Shown here one piece after another: positions 40,395-49,083 of a DNA stretch of 64,000 nucleotides. Each line of letters opens with the position of its first letter. Within the stretch, counting starts at the first letter, position 1. The position numbers and the translations under genes were made by a program. The stretch is from the NCBI RefSeq assembly GCF_036182465.1, contig NZ_CP108081.1, positions 11,346,001-11,410,000 on the forward strand. The letters run 5' to 3'. This stretch comes from Streptomyces sp. NBC_00258 (GTDB lineage: Bacteria; Actinomycetota; Actinomycetes; Streptomycetales; Streptomycetaceae). The notes under the pieces are model-generated. The model saw only the letters and a list, made by a program, of their open reading frames with translations, was not told the DNA's origin and ran no database searches.

Positions 40395-41186
40395 ATGACT
40401 CGTACCATCGCTTTGATCACCGGCGCTTCCTCCGGCATCGGCGCCGCCTACGCCCGGCTCCTGGCCGGCGACCACGACCTCGTCCTGGTGGCGCGACGCG
40501 CCGACCGGCTCGCCGACCTCGCCGAGGAACTTCGTACCCATGGAGCAGCCGTCGAGGTGCTGCCCGCCGACCTCATGACCCACGACGGGATCACCGCTGT
40601 CACCGACCGTCTGGCCGCCGGGGACGTACGCACGCTGATCAGCAACGCCGGCGCCGGCGGCTACGCCCCGCTCGCCGATGTCGAGTCGGCCGACATCGAC
40701 CACCTGCTCACCCTCAACGCCGTCGCTCCCGTCCGGCTGGTGCACGCCGCGCTTCCCGGAATGCTCGCGGCAGGCGAAGGCACCATCGTCACCGTCGCCT
40801 CGCTCCTCGCCTTCAGCGCGGGTCTCACGGACCCGCGAATGCCCCGGCGCACCCTGTACGTCGCCGCGAAGGCCGCCACCCTGGGCTTCACCCGCACCCT
40901 CGCCAACGAACTCGCCGACACCCCGCTCCGCGTCCAGGTGCTGTGCCCCGGCGTGGTGGCAACGGAGTGGAACAGCGGCGCCGGCTACAACATCCCCTGG
41001 GCGATGACGCCCGAGGACGTGGCATCGGCCAGCCTGGCCGGGCTGCGCCTGGGTGAGACCGTCTGCGCCCCCGGTCTGGAGGGTCAGGACTCCGCCCTGG
41101 AGGCCTTGCTCGCCGCGGAGACCGCCTTCGGCGGGGGTGGCAACCAGTCGGCACTCGCGGCTCGCTACGCGGCTCCGCGCGCCTAG
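40395..41186 (+). CDS. Short-chain dehydrogenase/reductase
   Basis: The product has 263 residues from the ATG at 40395. Cofactor motif IALITGASSGIGAAYARLL starts at residue 5. Catalytic Ser lies in TVASLLAFSAG and the Tyr-Lys pair in TLYVAAKAATLGF (YxxxK). The early basic residues VARRADRLADL after strand 2 suggest NADP(H). The substrate is unknown. It is controlled with the divergent MarR2 through a common operator and ends before a strong terminator. Confidence 0.88.
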   Translation: MTRTIALITGASSGIGAAYARLLAGDHDLVLVARRADRLADLAEELRTHGAAVEVLPADLMTHDGITAVTDRLAAGDVRTLISNAGAGGYAPLADVESADIDHLLTLNAVAPVRLVHAALPGMLAAGEGTIVTVASLLAFSAGLTDPRMPRRTLYVAAKAATLGFTRTLANELADTPLRVQVLCPGVVATEWNSGAGYNIPWAMTPEDVASASLAGLRLGETVCAPGLEGQDSALEALLAAETAFGGGGNQSALAARYAAPRA

Positions 41187-41199
41187 GGCAGTCATGGTC

Positions 41200-41228
41200 G
41201 GCGGGCAGGTGGTCGCTTCCTGCCCGCC
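41200..41228 (+). terminator. Hairpin terminator after the SDR gene
   Basis: GGCGGGCAGG at 41200-41209 pairs perfectly with CCTGCCCGCC at 41219-41228, 14 bases beyond the SDR stop. Confidence 0.75.
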
Positions 41229-41426
41229 CGGCGAGACTATCTCAACTCTTGGCGCTGAGTCATGAGAATGACACGGTAGATTCCACGCTGTTGTCCCAAG
41301 TGTTGACTGGATCAATGTCTCATAACTAACTTGGCTCCAGTTCAAGAGCGGCTGAGTGGACCGCTCACGCGCTGATGGTCAGGTGGCCTCTGCGAAGTCG
41401 CCGCCGACCGCAGGAGTTGGTCAGTC

Positions 41427-42487
41427 ATGAGCAGCCCAGTAACAACGCCGCCCGACACTCAGGACGACTTCGGCGTTCTGCGCGAGGTGGAGAGCAGGGT
41501 GCTCTGGCTGTCATCTGCGCTCACCCACCACGCGAACCGTGTCCGCACGAATCCCTCGGGACGCAAGGTGGGCGGGCGCCAGGCGTCGTCGGCGTCCATG
41601 GTGTCGATCACGACCGCGCTCTGGTTCCGGCATCTGCGGCCGCAGGACCGGGTGTCGGTGAAACCGCATGCGTCGCCCGTACCGCATGCGTCGCCCGTGC
41701 TGCACGCGATCAACCACCTGCTGGGCGAACTGGACCCGTCCTGTCTGCCGAGGCTGCGCGAGTTCGGCGGCCTGCAGAGCTATCCGAGCCGATCGAAGGA
41801 TCCGGACCCGGTCGACTACTCGACCGGGTCCGTCGGCATTGGTGCGACCGCGCCGATCTGGGGAGCGCTCTCGCGGCGCTATGCCAACGCCACGGTCGGC
41901 GACGTGGGTGCCGGTCGGCAGTTCTCGTTGGTGGGGGACGCTGAGCTGGACGAGGGCGCGGTGTGGGAGGCGGTGCTAGATCCCGCCGTCGGCGAACTGG
42001 GAGAGGTGGTCTGGGTCGTCGACCTGAACCGTCAGTCGCTGGACCGGGTCGTGCCCGACATCGCCGCCGAGAGACTGCAGGGCATGTTCAGCGCGGCCGG
42101 CCGGCAGGTGATCACACTCAAGTACGGGCGGCGGCTTGAGGAACTGTTCACCCGGATCGGCTGGCTCGGGTCGGGGTCCCGGCGAAGGTGGTGTGTGCCA
42201 CCAGTCCCGACCTCCTGCACCGGGCGGTGCGTGCCAGGCAGGACCACGAGCGGGCCGAGTCCTGGGTGCTGGACCAGGTCTTCCCGGCCGAGCGCGCCAC
42301 ACCTCTGGTCACGGCCCTCGACGGCCATCCGCACACCCTGGCCTTCCTGGCCACCGTTAACCGTGTGCCTGTTTCCTCCCTCGGCGTGACGCGGTTCGGG
42401 CAGTCCGGATCGATCGAGGACGTCTACCGGCATCACAGGCTCGACGCGGACAGCATCGTTCGTGCCGCCGTCGACCTGACTGACTGA
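41427..42487 (+). pseudogene. Internally deleted transketolase/pyruvate dehydrogenase E1-like gene
   Basis: The N-terminal part (41427 to about 42160) reads like the start of a thiamine-diphosphate-dependent E1/transketolase-like protein: VLWLSSALTHHANRVRTNPS, FGGLQSYPSRSKDPDPVDY, and the diphosphate motif SLVGDAELDEGAVWEAVLD. After KYGRRLEELFTR the frame breaks. In another frame (42174-42487) the C-terminal end follows: VPAKVVCATSPDLLHRAV, LVTALDGHPHTLAFLA, FGQSGSIEDVYRHHRLDAD. Intact relatives are near 780 residues, so roughly 430 central residues, including the second half of the active site, are missing. An exact 18-bp tandem duplication at 41663-41698 repeats PHASPV. Confidence 0.8.
41663..41698 (+). 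repeat. 18-bp tandem duplication inside the E1-like pseudogene
   Basis: Two identical 18-bp units (41663-41680 and 41681-41698) each encode PHASPV, where intact family members have one copy before LHAI. This in-frame slippage adds six residues to a conserved region. Confidence 0.85.
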
Positions 42488-42508
42488 GCAACAAGAGTCT
42501 TGTTAGCT

Positions 42509-42526
42509 ATCAAATGCTTGACAGTA
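42509..42526. promoter_or_regulatory. TCAA-type operator on the aldehyde dehydrogenase promoter
   Basis: ATCAAATGCTTGACAGTA matches the site at 40350-40367 in 15 of 18 positions and overlaps the -35 described below. Confidence 0.6.
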
Positions 42527-42545
42527 GCCAGCAGGTTGATAATCT
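42518..42545 (+). promoter_or_regulatory. Promoter of the aldehyde dehydrogenase gene
   Basis: TTGACA (42518-42523), a 16-bp spacer and TAATCT (42540-42545). The expected leader is about 157 bases to the GTG at 42709. Confidence 0.6.
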
Positions 42546-42708
42546 GGTACTTGCCAAGAGCTTCGAGCCATCGCTGAAGTCATTCACGCCGGCGCGCCCC
42601 GCTGTCACACGGCGGCCCTTCACCGCGCCGAAGACCGCGTCCGCCATCTGTCATCACCCTCGGGGTGCTGCTCGGGCGCATGCGGTCGTAAGAAATTGGG
42701 AGAGACCC

Positions 42709-44244
42709 GTGACCAGCAACACTCCAACGACCACGCGTGACGGAGTCATCGGACAGAGCGGGAGCGAGGTGGTCACCGTCGATCAGGCCACCGGGGCCGA
42801 GTTCGCCCGGTACCCCGTTGCCGGCAAGGAAGAGGCGGCCACGGCCGTGGCCGCCGCCCGCTCGGTCTCCGGGCCCTGGTGGGACCTCGGATTCGAGGCC
42901 CGCGCGGAGCGGCTGCGGGCCTGGCGGCGGGAGATAGCCGTGGGCGGTGAGGAGGGAGCCGCCCTCATCCACGCCGAGAACGGCAAGCCCCTCGACGACG
43001 CCCGCGTGGAAGTGCTCGGGATTCTGGAGCACGTGCAGTACGCCGTCGAGAACGCCGAGCGTGTGCTGGGGCGTCGGGAGGTCCCGGACAGTCCCACCGT
43101 GCCCAACCAGCGTGCGTGGGTCGAATACCAGCCCTACGGCGTCGTCGGTGTCATCGGACCGTGGAACTTCCCCCTGCTTACGCCCGGGGCCATCCTGATC
43201 GAGGCGATCGCGGCCGGAAACGCCGCCATCCTCAAGCCCAGCCAGATCACGCCCGGCATCGGCGAGTGGCTCGTCCGGGCCTGGCAGCGCGCGGTCCCCG
43301 ACTTCCCGGACGTCCTGCAGTGCCTCAACGGGTTCGGGGCCACGGGCCAGGCGCTCATCGAGTCCGGCCTGAACAAGCTCGCGTTCACCGGCAGCGTCAA
43401 CACCGGCAAGACCGTGGCCGCCCAGTGCGCGCAGACCCTGACCCCCGTTCTGCTGGAACTCGGCGGAAAGGACGGCGTCATCGTGGCCGAGGACGCCGAC
43501 CTGGACGAAGCCGCCAAGCACATCGTGTGGGGCGCCATACAGAACACCGGACACGGCTGCATCAGTCTCGAAGTGGCCTATGTCGTCGAGTCTGTTCACG
43601 ACGCGTTCGTCGAGAAGATCAGTGACCTCGCCAAGCAGGTACGTGTCGGCAGCGACGAGGCCGCGGAGATCGGGCCCGTTCCCCTGCCCACCCAGATCCC
43701 GATCATCCGGGAGCACATCCAGGATGCCCTCGACCGCGGCGCGACAGCCACTGTCGGCGGCCTCGACGCAGTGGGGGAGCGCTATGTCACCCCCACCATC
43801 CTCGTCGGCGTGAGCCCCGACGCCCTGGCGGTGACCGAGGAGACGTTCGGGCCCACACTCGCCGTCGTCAAGGTCACCGACACCGAGGAGGCCATCGCCC
43901 ACGTCAACGGCGGCCGCTACGGACTGGGCAGCGCCGTCTTCAGCCGCGACCGCGGCGAGGACATCGCCCGCCGGCTCCGCGTCGGAATGACCAGCATCAA
44001 CGACGCCCTGGTCTTCTCCATCAACCCCGCGGTGCCCTTCGGCGGCCGCGGCGACAGCGGTTACGGGCGCAAGCAGGGCGAGGAAGGACTACGGGAGTTC
44101 GCTTACCCGCACTCCTTCACCGCCAAGACCGGCCCCGCCCAGTTCTCGGCCACCACCTTCGGCAGGCCCGCGGGTGCGATGGCAGGAGCCCTCGCCGGCG
44201 TGCGCAACAGGATCCTGGCCGAGAGCGGCGAGAAGACCGACTGA
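42709..44244 (+). CDS. Aldehyde dehydrogenase (NAD(P)+)
   Basis: GTG 42709 follows GGGAGAG; the product has 511 residues. The catalytic Cys is in NTGHGCISLEVAYV and the general base Glu in VLLELGGKDGVIV. The cofactor motif is FTGSVNTGKTVAAQ, and the N-terminal GVVGVIGPWNFPLLTPGA contains the catalytic Asn. It oxidises an aldehyde to the acid; the substrate is unknown. The operator at its promoter ties it to the MarR/SDR group, so SDR plus this enzyme could form a two-step alcohol-to-acid oxidation. Frame-compatible upstream codons back to 42514 lie in the operator and are rejected. Confidence 0.9.
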   Translation: MTSNTPTTTRDGVIGQSGSEVVTVDQATGAEFARYPVAGKEEAATAVAAARSVSGPWWDLGFEARAERLRAWRREIAVGGEEGAALIHAENGKPLDDARVEVLGILEHVQYAVENAERVLGRREVPDSPTVPNQRAWVEYQPYGVVGVIGPWNFPLLTPGAILIEAIAAGNAAILKPSQITPGIGEWLVRAWQRAVPDFPDVLQCLNGFGATGQALIESGLNKLAFTGSVNTGKTVAAQCAQTLTPVLLELGGKDGVIVAEDADLDEAAKHIVWGAIQNTGHGCISLEVAYVVESVHDAFVEKISDLAKQVRVGSDEAAEIGPVPLPTQIPIIREHIQDALDRGATATVGGLDAVGERYVTPTILVGVSPDALAVTEETFGPTLAVVKVTDTEEAIAHVNGGRYGLGSAVFSRDRGEDIARRLRVGMTSINDALVFSINPAVPFGGRGDSGYGRKQGEEGLREFAYPHSFTAKTGPAQFSATTFGRPAGAMAGALAGVRNRILAESGEKTD

Positions 44245-44450
44245 CGGACTGACCCGCTGACCAACTGACGGGCGGGGACGAACGGTTCGGGCCGAGCCCC
44301 GTCCGGCATCCACCCCGTCACGCGACCGGGCATCGACCGGCTCGGCGGGTCATCGGACCACTCCGGGGGAAACGACGCGCACCTCCGCGGAGCGCGACAG
44401 CGATTGGTACGTCCCGACAACCACCGCGCCACCAATGAGGGAGAGCGGAC

Positions 44451-45641
44451 ATGTCCAACGAACGTCCCGTCCAAGCCGTGACTCCACCCGCCGAGCCTCC
44501 GACCGCGGCCACGCGGCGAAGATTCATCGCCGCGACCGCCGCTGCCGGAGGAGCCGCCGTGGTCGGCGGTCTGGCCGCGGGACAACCCGCGCTCGCCGCC
44601 GAGGCGGCGGTCGGCAGCCGGGCCGCCACGGCGGTCGGCGGCTCGAAGGACGACCGGAACGCCAAGAAGGAGAAGAAGATGCGCATCGTGGCCGTGGAAG
44701 AGGCGTTCTCCATTCCTGGAGCCATCCGGCAGGAGGCGGCGATCCGGCAGCGCATGGACGTGCCGGAGGCGATCAAGCAGGAGTGGTTCCGTCGGCTGGA
44801 CGATCTGACAGAACTGCGCCTGGCGGACATGGACGCCAACGGCGTCGATGTCCAGGTCCTCTCGTACTCCACGCCGGGCCTGGAAGTGATCGAGGATCCG
44901 GCGGAGGCGGTGGCCGTCGCTCGGCGGGTCAACAACCATCTGGCCAAGGTGGTCGCCGCACATCCGAAACGGTTCGCGGGCTTCGCGGTCCTTCCGCTGC
45001 AGGACCCCAAGGCCGCGGTCGTGGAGCTGCGCCGGGCGGTGAAGGAACTCGGGCTCAAGGGCGTGCTGTACAACGACCACGTGCGGGGGCACTACCTGGA
45101 CGAACCGCGGTTCAGGCCGGTATGGGCCGAACTGGAGCGCCTCGGCGTGACGTTGTATCTGCACCCGGCCGTCATCCCGGCCGACAACTGGCGTGTCTTC
45201 GACGGCTACCCCGTGCTGGTCGGGCCGTCCTGGGGCTGGACCGCGACGGTGGGTGCCCATGCGCTCCGGTTGATCTACGGCGGCGTGTTCGACGAGTTCC
45301 CGGGCGCCTCGGTGACGTTGGGACACATGGGCGAGCTGTTGCCGTTCCAGATGGCCCGGCTCGACAGCCGCTACCCCCAAGTGCCCGTTGAGCAGAGGGT
45401 GGATCACCTGCCCTCGTACTACCTGCGGAAGAACGTGTACGTGACCACCAGCGGAGTCATGTCGCACGCCGCACTGCTGGGAGCCGTTCATGCCGTCGGT
45501 GTCGACCGGGTGCTGTTCTCCATCGACTACCCGTTCGAGTCCAGCTCCGAGGCCGTGGGGTTCCTGCGCTCCGCGCCGTACGCGCCGGCCGACCTCGCAC
45601 GCATCGCGCACGGCAATGCCGACCGCCTTCTGGGGCTGTGA
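44451..45641 (+). CDS. Tat-exported amidohydrolase/decarboxylase-like protein
   Basis: ATG 44451 follows GAGGGAGAG; the product has 396 residues. The Tat signal is TRRRFIAATAAAGGAAVVGG, with cleavage near PALA-AEA. The mature part, from MRIVAVEEAFSIPGA (about residue 76), is an amidohydrolase_2 barrel like gamma-resorcylate or 2,3-dihydroxybenzoate decarboxylases. It has YLHPAVIP, TLGHMGELLPF and the late acidic motif RVLFSIDYPFES. The first strand motif is EEAF where resorcylate decarboxylase has EEHF, so one metal histidine is replaced by Ala. It may decarboxylate or hydrolyse a carboxylated phenol outside the cytoplasm. It is followed after 62 bases by the MDR gene. Confidence 0.85.
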   Translation: MSNERPVQAVTPPAEPPTAATRRRFIAATAAAGGAAVVGGLAAGQPALAAEAAVGSRAATAVGGSKDDRNAKKEKKMRIVAVEEAFSIPGAIRQEAAIRQRMDVPEAIKQEWFRRLDDLTELRLADMDANGVDVQVLSYSTPGLEVIEDPAEAVAVARRVNNHLAKVVAAHPKRFAGFAVLPLQDPKAAVVELRRAVKELGLKGVLYNDHVRGHYLDEPRFRPVWAELERLGVTLYLHPAVIPADNWRVFDGYPVLVGPSWGWTATVGAHALRLIYGGVFDEFPGASVTLGHMGELLPFQMARLDSRYPQVPVEQRVDHLPSYYLRKNVYVTTSGVMSHAALLGAVHAVGVDRVLFSIDYPFESSSEAVGFLRSAPYAPADLARIAHGNADRLLGL

Positions 45642-45703
45642 ACGACCGACTGTCCGCGCAGTCCCGCTTTCTCTTCACCCGCAGTGCGATCAGAGGAGCC
45701 ACG

Positions 45704-46624
45704 ATGGCGAAAGCAGTGCGATTCGCGGAGTACGGGGACATCGACGTACTGAACGTGGTCGATGTGGAACGGCCCGCGCCCGATGAACGCCAGGTACTCG
45801 TCAAGGTGGTGGCCGCCGGGATCAACCCGGGTGAGGCCGTGATCCGGCAGGGGTTCTTCCACGACATGTTTCCGGCGACGTTCCCGTCGGGGCAGGGCAG
45901 CGACCTCGCCGGGATCGTCGAGGAACTCGGCGCAGGAGTCACGGGATTCGCCGTTGGCGACGAGGTGATCGGCTTCACCGACAACCGGGCCAGCCACGCC
46001 GAGTACGTGATCGTGGAGGAGGACCACCTCAGCCCTCGACCGGCGGGCGTCCCGTGGGAGCAGGCCGGCGCGCTCTTCGTCGCCGGCACCACGGCGTACG
46101 CGGCGGTACATGCCGTCAAGGTCGGGCGTGGCGAGACCGTCGTCGTCTCCGGCGCCGCCGGCGGGGTGGGCTCCCTCGTCGTCCAACTCGCGCGGCACGC
46201 CGGGGCCACCGTCATCGGTCTGGCGAGCGAGCCCCACCACGCATGGCTCACCCGGCACGGAGCGATCCCGCTGACCTACGGAGAGGGTGTCGGCGAGCGC
46301 ATCCGCGCCGCGGCCGCCGGCACGATCGACGCCTTCATCGACACCTTCGGCGCTCCCTACATCGAACTGGCACTGGAACTCGGCGTACCCGGCGAACGGA
46401 TCAACACGATCATCGACTTCCCGGGCGCGGCGAAGCACGGCACCAAGGCCGAGGGCAGCGCTGCGGCGGCAAGGGCCGACGTCCTCGGGGAACTCGCCGC
46501 GCTGATCGCCGACAGTGAGCTGGAAATCCCCATCGCCCGCGTCTACCCGCTCGACGAAGTCCGCGACGCCTTCCGGGAACTGGAACGCCGGCACACGAAC
46601 GGCAAGATCGTTCTCAGGCCCTGA
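45704..46624 (+). CDS. NADP-dependent quinone oxidoreductase-like MDR protein
   Basis: ATG 45704 follows AGAGGAG; the product has 306 residues. The GroES-like part includes VVAAGINPGEAVIRQG and the Rossmann turn is TVVVSGAAGGVGSLVVQLARHAG (about 145-167). No structural-zinc cysteines are present. It probably reduces quinones or enones. It lies between an exported amidohydrolase and an aldehyde dehydrogenase in a plus-strand run. A 7-bp hairpin (46625-46645) right after the stop may attenuate readthrough to the next gene. Confidence 0.85.
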   Translation: MAKAVRFAEYGDIDVLNVVDVERPAPDERQVLVKVVAAGINPGEAVIRQGFFHDMFPATFPSGQGSDLAGIVEELGAGVTGFAVGDEVIGFTDNRASHAEYVIVEEDHLSPRPAGVPWEQAGALFVAGTTAYAAVHAVKVGRGETVVVSGAAGGVGSLVVQLARHAGATVIGLASEPHHAWLTRHGAIPLTYGEGVGERIRAAAAGTIDAFIDTFGAPYIELALELGVPGERINTIIDFPGAAKHGTKAEGSAAAARADVLGELAALIADSELEIPIARVYPLDEVRDAFRELERRHTNGKIVLRP

Positions 46625-46702
46625 GGCCGTCACACACCGACGGCCACCGCATCTCGCCAGCGAGCCGTTCCCACCGAAGCAAACCCTGAACGGAGCAAGA
46701 CC

Positions 46703-48199
46703 ATGGCAAGGTCGTCACCACCCGAAGATGCGATCCGCACCCGGTGGTCGTCCGCGGACGCCGCCGATCAGTTCACCGTCGACAACCCCGCGACCGGCGC
46801 GCCGCTGGCCGTCGTGCAGGGCGCCGGCGACAAGGAAGTCGACCAGGCCGTACAGGCGGCCTACGACGCGCACTTCTCCTGGAAGGCCCGCACCGCCCGC
46901 GAGCGCGGCAGCTGGCTGCGGAAGATCGCCGAGGCGGTACGCGAACACGCCGACGAAATCGCGGCCCTGGAGTGCAGCGACAACGGCAAGCCCCTGACCC
47001 AGGCGCGCAATATGGACGTGAACGCGGCCATCGGGATCTTCGAGTTCTTCGCGAGCCTGTGCGACTCCATGCCCGGCCAGGTCAACGACGGCGGAAGCCT
47101 GCTGGACATCACGGTGCTCGAACCCTACGGCGTCATCGGCGCGATCGTGCCGTTCAACTGGCCGCCGATTCACACCGCCAGCAAGCTGGCCCCGGCGCTG
47201 GCCGTCGGCAACGCGGTGGTGATCAAGCCGCCGGAGCAGGCCCCGCTGTCGGCCATGCGCATGGTGGAGATCATCCAGTCCGTCCTGCCCGACGACGTGG
47301 TGCACATCATCCCTGGCACCGGCTCGATCGGATCGCAGCTCGCCGGGCACCCGCTCGTCGGCAAAATCTCGTTCACCGGGTCGCCCACCACCGGCGTCTC
47401 GGTCATCAAGACCGCGGCCGACAACCTGACGCCGACCCTGATGGAGCTCGGCGGCAAGGACCCGTTCATCATCTTCGAGGACGCGGACCTCGACCTCGCG
47501 CTGCCGTGGGCCATCGAGGGCGGCCTCTTCAACCAGGGCGAGGCCTGCACCTCGGCATCCCGCGTCCTGGTACACGCAGACATCTACGACGAGGTCGCGC
47601 GCCGCTATGGAAACGCGGTGAAGCGGCTGCGCGTCGGCAACGGCGTCGACCCCGGCACGCACATCGGACCGATGGTGTCCGCCGCCCAGCGAAAGCGGGT
47701 GCTGGACTACATCGACATCGGCGTCAAGGAGGGTGCCACGATCGCGGCGCAGGCGCCGCTCCCCGACGACCCGGAGCTGTCAGGCGGGTTCTACGTCGCA
47801 CCGACGCTGTTCACCGGTGTTCGACCGGACATGCGCATCGCGCAGGAGGAGATCTTCGGCCCGGTCATCTCGATGATCCCCTTCCGCGACGAGGACGAGG
47901 CCGTCAGGATCGCCAACGGCACGGATTTCGGCCTGGTCGCCGCGGTGTTCACACCGGACTCCGAGCGCGCGCTGCGGGTCAGCCGCGCCCTGCACACCGG
48001 GTTCGTGTTCGTGAACAACTACAACCGGAACTTCACGGGCGCGCCGTTCGGTGGAGTGGGAGCGAGCGGCTTCGGGCGGGAAACCGCGGCGGAAACCCTG
48101 CGCGAGTACGGCTACAGCAAGAACATCCGTCTGGTCTCCGGCAGGGGCGAGATCCCGCGCTGGGCGCCGTCCCTCGAGGTGACTGGACCGGACAAGTGA
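46703..48199 (+). CDS. Aldehyde dehydrogenase (NAD(P)+)
   Basis: The product has 498 residues. The catalytic Cys is in FNQGEACTSASRVLVHADIY and the Glu in LMELGGKDPFIIFED. Asn is in IGAIVPFNWPPIHTASKLAP and the cofactor loop is FTGSPTTGVSVIKTAADN. The PPIH stretch and the short GACTSASR variant resemble benzaldehyde or vanillin-type aldehyde dehydrogenases. It is the last gene of the run before a terminator hairpin and convergent IclR gene. A role in oxidising aromatic aldehydes to acids, upstream of the salicylate cluster, is inferred. Confidence 0.9.
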   Translation: MARSSPPEDAIRTRWSSADAADQFTVDNPATGAPLAVVQGAGDKEVDQAVQAAYDAHFSWKARTARERGSWLRKIAEAVREHADEIAALECSDNGKPLTQARNMDVNAAIGIFEFFASLCDSMPGQVNDGGSLLDITVLEPYGVIGAIVPFNWPPIHTASKLAPALAVGNAVVIKPPEQAPLSAMRMVEIIQSVLPDDVVHIIPGTGSIGSQLAGHPLVGKISFTGSPTTGVSVIKTAADNLTPTLMELGGKDPFIIFEDADLDLALPWAIEGGLFNQGEACTSASRVLVHADIYDEVARRYGNAVKRLRVGNGVDPGTHIGPMVSAAQRKRVLDYIDIGVKEGATIAAQAPLPDDPELSGGFYVAPTLFTGVRPDMRIAQEEIFGPVISMIPFRDEDEAVRIANGTDFGLVAAVFTPDSERALRVSRALHTGFVFVNNYNRNFTGAPFGGVGASGFGRETAAETLREYGYSKNIRLVSGRGEIPRWAPSLEVTGPDK

Positions 48200-48208
48200 A
48201 CAACCCGG

Positions 48209-48237
48209 CCTGCGAGGAGGCGTAACCGCCTCGCAGG
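48209..48237. terminator. Hairpin between converging aldehyde dehydrogenase and IclR genes
   Basis: CCTGCGAGG at 48209-48217 pairs with CCTCGCAGG at 48229-48237; an inner GGCG-TAAC-CGCC stem can form instead of part of the loop. It begins 10 bases after the stop. Confidence 0.65.
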
Positions 48238-48297
48238 TACGGCGTACAGCACCCAGTACGGCACCCATGGGCCGACGGTGCCGCACGTCGCCGCCGT

Positions 48298-49080
48298 TCA
48301 CAGTCCCTGGCCGATGTCCTGCACGGTCGCGAGCAGTGGTCGGGACAGTTCCGTGAGCCGTGCGCGGGTGCAGCGGACGGACGGAGCCGCCACGGCCACG
48401 GCGGCCACGGCACTGCCCGTGCGGTCACGCACGCAGGCGCCGACGGCGAGGACTCCGCGCTCGCTCTCCTGCAGATTGAGGGCGTAGCCGTGGCGGCGCA
48501 CGGACACCAGCTCGTGCATCAGGCTCTCGAAGTCCTTGGGAGTTTTGGCCCGGTCCCCGGGGAGCCCGTTGGGGTACAGGGCCCGGAGCCGGTCGGCCGG
48601 CAGGGCCGCGAGCATGGCCTTGCCGCCCGAGGCCACGTGCGCGGGCAGCAGCGTGCCGGTGCGGTAGCTGACGCGCAGCGCCTGGGGTCCCTCCACGCCG
48701 TCCAGGAAGCGGGCTCCGTTGCCTTCGAGCACCATCAGGTGGGTCGTCTCACCCACGGCGTCCGCCAGCCGTCGCAGGTGGGGCTGCGCGATGGTGATCA
48801 GGTCCGGGGGAGGGGCCGCATGGCTTCCCCTGATCGCCTGCAGGGCCGGCCCGGGCCGGTACACCTTGTGGCGGTCCTGCGCCGCGAACCCCTCGAAGAC
48901 GAGCATCGCGAGGATCCGGTGAGCGGTCGAACGCGCGACGCCCAGCCGGTCCGCGACGTCCATCACCCGAAGTTCGTCGAGCTCGTGCAGCAGCCGGACG
49001 ACGCGCAGGGCGTTGCCGGCGGCGCTCACCGGATACGAGGGGCCGGGCGAACGGTCCGCCGAATTCTCTGAATTCTCCAC
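48298..49080 (-). CDS. IclR-family regulator of the salicylate cluster
   Basis: The product has 260 residues starting at GTG 49080. The N-terminal winged helix has LHELDELRVMDVADRLGVAR then STAHRILAMLVFEGFAAQD (about 30-70), followed by the IclR effector domain with HLMVLEGNGARFLDGVEG and VASGGKAMLAALPADRLRAL. It diverges from the gentisate dioxygenase gene. A perfect 8-bp inverted repeat (49084-49107) sits right before its start. It is probably the salicylate- or gentisate-responsive regulator; in the described Streptomyces sdg cluster a regulator is called sdgR, but its family is not certain to me. Confidence 0.87.
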   Translation of the reverse strand: MENSENSADRSPGPSYPVSAAGNALRVVRLLHELDELRVMDVADRLGVARSTAHRILAMLVFEGFAAQDRHKVYRPGPALQAIRGSHAAPPPDLITIAQPHLRRLADAVGETTHLMVLEGNGARFLDGVEGPQALRVSYRTGTLLPAHVASGGKAMLAALPADRLRALYPNGLPGDRAKTPKDFESLMHELVSVRRHGYALNLQESERGVLAVGACVRDRTGSAVAAVAVAAPSVRCTRARLTELSRPLLATVQDIGQGL

Positions 49081-49083
49081 AGA

